DNA of 64,000 nucleotides, from NCBI GenBank assembly GCA_014804655.1, contig JAAUZK010000019.1, forward strand, positions 152,747-216,746. Reading direction: 5' to 3'. Below the pieces are notes generated by a model. That model saw nothing but the letters and a program-made list of their open reading frames with translations. It was not told the DNA's origin and did no database searches. A program made the translations under genes and the position numbers. Position 1 is the first letter of the stretch, and every line of letters starts with the position of its first letter. Positions 61,701 through 64,000 of the stretch are shown here, piece by piece. Source of the stretch: Lachnospiraceae bacterium (GTDB taxonomy: Bacteria; Bacillota; Clostridia; Lachnospirales; Lachnospiraceae).

Positions 61701-62038
61701 TCACCAGACTGGATATCAATCCGGATTCCGACACGGCGGACTTCTGTACGCCGGCAGACGACGATGGCAGTTCGGAGAAATACGGCGGGCTGGAAGATGT
61801 GATGCGGCGATACGAGTCCGCAGGGGATTATGCCATTATGCAGGGAAGCCGGGATGCCTTTCTTCTGACAAAGCAGGAGGGCGATATTCTGGCGCAGCTG
61901 CACGGTTTCCTGTGCTGCGACAGCACAAACAGGCGGATTTACCTTACCAACAGCCGCACGATCTACAGACTGCCGCTCTATGATCTCAAAGAAATCAACG
62001 AGATTGCGACCGAGGTGAGAAGCGCTGGAAAATGGTAG
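58796..62038 (+). CDS. TIR domain-transmembrane-beta-propeller protein
   Basis: 1080 residues from the ATG at 58796 (GGAGG 5 bases upstream). N-terminal TIR domain: YDAFISYRHSELDSFVAQTL, CSPRLPESMWCRKEIETFIE with Glu141 in the NADase position, ending about residue 185. A transmembrane helix (about 241-264) is followed by a coiled coil with QNTQIKEQNTQIKAQ repeats, then about 740 residues of beta-propeller/WD40-like repeats (SPQGSRILTVDDSGQVIVWNPED, and many DGRITRLDI-type strands). A membrane NADase with extracytoplasmic or cytosolic sensor is conceivable; topology is not certain. Confidence 0.8.
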   Translation: MAKEGVNKDGINKDIVQYDAFISYRHSELDSFVAQTLHKQLENFKLPKNVARRKMVQAKNGDFADTAADGREIGLHARKTDDTANMTETVKTRITRVFRDKEELPLVTNLADPITEALQNSEYLIVICSPRLPESMWCRKEIETFIEMHDREHVLAVLIEGEPDTSFPEELLYREIEETGTDGTVIKTRIPVEPLAADVRGTDYKEIRRKIKSELLRLVAPMFDCNYDDLRQRHREQRTRKIIMTSMSISAACLSFGIVSTTMALRISRQNTQIKEQNTQIKAQSDEIVSQAQEIERQYQEAKRNTAISRSKEAVGYLENGDRMRAVATAQDALLDLSESGIIEADVDYPAQAVYALSDSLYLYENGQQILPDRILEADTAVRVMTLSPQGSRILTVDDSGQVIVWNPEDEKEQIRIDAALRMSSVEKEIAFWGEDCVFCPVEDGIALYDVSDKSAVQTYRIRVEDYAGIMVLQEQKLAIVLSTDGYQAVDCTDGSLVYTGEWDMDGLIARSSAECTFSEDGRYWAVGLTTPYGDENERQEVAVYDTATGERLSAYPIEYEYIRSLRFDGDRIYVVSNHSGELDYTQVTLGMESRLQAYDIGGADTPVWTYERHNGWLYETSYAHAENSNYLLCSGYSDVVALDKRDGSYIDLFGLGVEVVKLGNYSGSESFMAFTRDGVWHYLDMNRREDMVGILFPACTSSNVMEFAIGDGYCVTLPYNSRRMTLYRTARGAGIEEFYQGEYNYKEAVLSSAGSELAAAYYNDDYSAAVEVFDTDTGRMLWNYEDDSYYLGMTFFDYHGQETLALITNKKVVILDPENGEQITSANLDIRATSDYLGCNRAGSDTDQELWHRYVYLWDDRTLNVYDLTDMKWACQLPHEETAGYDDIAAVWIRSGSADSGQEDYYVITDKEEGALHFYCMGEEIYTYGGAESTAQQDDINYKYIENMFFDENEQEVHLNIVYKDGRITRLDINPDSDTADFCTPADDDGSSEKYGGLEDVMRRYESAGDYAIMQGSRDAFLLTKQEGDILAQLHGFLCCDSTNRRIYLTNSRTIYRLPLYDLKEINEIATEVRSAGKW

Positions 62039-62047
62039 AAGCGTTAA

Positions 62048-62075
62048 ACGGCATATCCGAATCCGGGTATGCCGT
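62048..62075. terminator. Bidirectional terminator between the TIR gene and rarA
   Basis: ACGGCATATCCG pairs with CCGGGTATGCCGT (a G-T pair and one bulge) between convergent genes; weak T/A runs on both sides. Confidence 0.6.
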
Positions 62076-62100
62076 ATTAATATGCAGCAAAAAGAATTTA

Positions 62101-63435
62101 TCAGTCGGAGATATCTCTGTTTCTTCGAAATTCTTTGATTTGATCGAGCCGCTTCCTGACAGCAGATTCCTGCCCTTGATCTTGAGAAAGATAGTAGGTT
62201 TTGTCCTTGAGGGAATCGGGCAGACAGGTCATGTCGGTGAGTTTTTCTTCCGTATTGTGGGCGTATTGGTAGCCTTCTCCGTAGTGCAGACTCTGCATAA
62301 GCTCTGTCACGCCGTTACGGATCTGCAGGGGCACCGGCTCCGCCAGCATGGTCTTGGCATCTTCTTTGGCCTTACCGTAGGCCACATACAGAGAGTTGGA
62401 TTTCGGAGCCATGGAAAGATAAACCACGGCGTGGGTCAGATTCACATCACATTCCGGCATACCGTTGAAATGACATGCCTGATAGGCGGCAACTGCCACC
62501 TGCAGCGCCTGTGAGTCGGCCATGCCGATGTCCTCGCTGGCAAACCGCACCAGCCGCCTTGCGACATAGAGCGGATCTTCGCCGGCTTCCAGCATACGGG
62601 CAAGCCAGTAGACGGCGGCATCCGGATCGCTGTTGCGCATGGACTTGTGCAGGGCGGAAATGAGATTGTAGTGTTCCTCACCGTTCCGGTCATAGAGGAG
62701 CATTTTACGTCCGGTGCACTGTTCTAAGACTTCTTCCTGTACCAGAATTGAGCCGTCCGGCTGAAGGGCTCCGTTTAATACCGCCATATCCAGTGTGTTC
62801 AGTGCCGTTCGCGCGTCACCGTTTGCAAATACCGCGATGGCGTGTAACAGGCGGTCTTCTATATGAATCGTGCTGTTGCCGAGTCCGCGCCGGTCGGTCA
62901 ATGCATGGCGCAGGAGTTTAAACAGGTCTGCTTCAGTCAGCGGCTGCAGTACGAATACCTTACATCGGGACAGGAGAGCGGAGTTGATCTCGAAGGACGG
63001 GTTCTCCGTGGTGGCGCCGATGAGGATGATACTGCCTTTCTCCACATAGGGCAGGAATGCATCCTGCTGTGCCTTGTTGAACCGGTGGATCTCGTCTACG
63101 AACACCATGGTCCTAAGCCCCATCATGCGGTCGTTCTCCGCCTGTTTCATCACATCTTTGATCTCTTTGATTCCGCTGGTGACAGCGCTGAAATCCACAA
63201 ATGACGAATGTGTCATATTTGCGATAATCCTTGCCAGAGTGGTCTTGCCGACACCGGGAGGTCCCCAGAAGATCATGGATGATATTTTGTCGGTATCCAA
63301 CATCTGCCGCAGCATTTTCCCTTTACCCATCAAGTGATCTTGACCGATGTAGTCATCGAGGGACTGCGGACGCAGACGGCTGGCCAGAGGGGCATTTAAG
63401 TCTGTTTCCTGTGTAAAAAGCGATAGCTGTTCCAT
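62101..63435 (-). CDS. rarA: Replication-associated recombination protein A (AAA ATPase)
   Basis: 444 residues from the ATG at 63435 (GGAGG 5 bases upstream; the in-frame ATG at 63447 overlaps that site). Walker A GPPGVGKTT (58-66), Walker B VFVDEIHRF, sensor TTENPSFEINSALLSRC, and C-terminal tetramerisation region with YWLARMLEAGEDPLYVARRLVRFASEDIG. The clamp-loader-like ATPase acts at stalled replication forks. Convergent with the TIR gene. Confidence 0.92.
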   Translation of the reverse strand: MEQLSLFTQETDLNAPLASRLRPQSLDDYIGQDHLMGKGKMLRQMLDTDKISSMIFWGPPGVGKTTLARIIANMTHSSFVDFSAVTSGIKEIKDVMKQAENDRMMGLRTMVFVDEIHRFNKAQQDAFLPYVEKGSIILIGATTENPSFEINSALLSRCKVFVLQPLTEADLFKLLRHALTDRRGLGNSTIHIEDRLLHAIAVFANGDARTALNTLDMAVLNGALQPDGSILVQEEVLEQCTGRKMLLYDRNGEEHYNLISALHKSMRNSDPDAAVYWLARMLEAGEDPLYVARRLVRFASEDIGMADSQALQVAVAAYQACHFNGMPECDVNLTHAVVYLSMAPKSNSLYVAYGKAKEDAKTMLAEPVPLQIRNGVTELMQSLHYGEGYQYAHNTEEKLTDMTCLPDSLKDKTYYLSQDQGQESAVRKRLDQIKEFRRNRDISD

Positions 63436-63615
63436 GTATTCCTCCATTTCCCGGTCATGCGATGCACGAAGGGGAGAAAAAATCTGATATAAGCTAATTC
63501 AAATAATTCAGAACAAAACATATGTTCTAATGCATCATATCATATTCTTTGTAAAAATCCAAGACAGAGTTGTGAATGTTCAGAGATTTGCCTAGGCTAT
63601 TCAGCGCTGTGTGGG

Positions 63616-63877
63616 GCAGATTACACAAAATGTTCTCGAAGCTGTCGGCTGCGTCATATGGATTTTCTAAAATATTCCGGCAAGGTTATGCAAACGGACG
63701 AAACCGCCCTCTATTCGCCATCCGGGCTCATTACGGGCTTTCCGGGACATCCATGTCCCGGAATTTCTGGATATCGGACGGAATATTAAGAAAATCTCAT
63801 ATTCCTACGCAAGACAACTTCGAGAACATTTTGTGCAATCTGCCTATAAAAAACTAAGCACCTTTTGACACCCGAAT
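63616..63877. repeat. Palindromic dispersed repeat, copy B
   Basis: Terminal inverted repeats at 63616-63635 and 63824-63843 (GCAGATTACACAAAATGTTC; one mismatch). Interior hairpin TTCCGGGACA-TCCA-TGTCCCGGAA. Its reverse complement matches copy A (53254-53554) across the whole unit, and CACCTTTTGACA at 63859 continues the match outward. The rest of the 63436-64000 stretch (63436-63615 and 63878-64000) is AT-rich and shows no gene I can support. Confidence 0.8.
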
Positions 63878-64000
63878 CAATATGATGTTGGGGTCGAATA
63901 AAACCATATTCGATCTGCATTTTATATAAGCACCTTGAAAATTTCACACAATTTATCATTTTATGTTTTACCGACATTTATTTGAGGCTGGTCGGATATA

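Noticed and set aside
63576..63857. 93-codon frame at the right end
   Set aside because: It lies almost wholly in palindromic repeat copy B, and the corresponding part of copy A does not keep the frame.

Overview
The window looks like chromosome of a butyrate-producing Lachnospiraceae-type member of the Clostridia. The evidence is a complete butyryl-CoA synthesis operon (thl-crt-hbd-bcd-etfB-etfA), AGGAGG-type ribosome binding sites, low-to-moderate GC, and a chemoreceptor and two-component systems typical of gut clostridia. The species cannot be fixed from the sequence alone.

Positions 1 to about 30.4 kb are the right-hand part of a tailed-phage prophage with siphovirus-like architecture. 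The left end, integrase and lysogeny switch lie outside the window. The order is: an early block (HUH-type Rep-like protein, RNase H-like protein, an AcrIIA9/PcfK-like and PcfJ-like pair, HNH proteins, BlaI-like and AbrB-like regulators, ASCH-like protein, a tRNA-Val on the opposite strand); an ArpU/RinA-like late regulator; terminases, portal, minor capsid protein, a Prp-like cysteine protease, scaffold and capsid; connectors, tail tube, tail chaperone, Gp15, tape measure and tail tip; a tail-fibre gene with an oppositely oriented second C-terminus; and LLH holin with GH24 endolysin. The prophage ends inside a chromosomal M23 peptidase gene whose 3' part remains at 30.39-30.89 kb.

From 30.98 to 37.25 kb lies the butyrate operon, with two hairpins between thl and crt and a highly structured 260-bp spacer between etfB and etfA. 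From 37.3 to 42 kb is a patchwork island: a type III (ToxN/AbiQ) toxin-antitoxin locus, a minus-strand ABC transporter operon with a deletion-fused response regulator/kinase remnant, and a fragment of an ABC ATPase that also exists intact just downstream. From 42.06 to 47.6 kb is an ABC exporter-like operon with a large single-pass membrane protein bearing Gln/Asn/Pro/Tyr repeats.

The last part (47.6-64 kb) holds mtnA, a histidine kinase and response regulator flanking a divergent cell-surface protein gene, a chemoreceptor and a truncated second receptor, a class II aldolase, a DHH phosphoesterase, a TIR-transmembrane-beta-propeller protein and rarA. Two copies of a palindromic repeat element (about 226-300 bp) sit in opposite orientation at 53.3 and 63.6 kb.

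The most notable observations are an in-frame 14-bp inverted repeat that could switch the prophage tail-fibre tip, a 16-bp perfect palindrome found five times in the prophage, a Prp-like protease beside scaffold and capsid genes that share an N-terminal motif, and the TIR-propeller protein.
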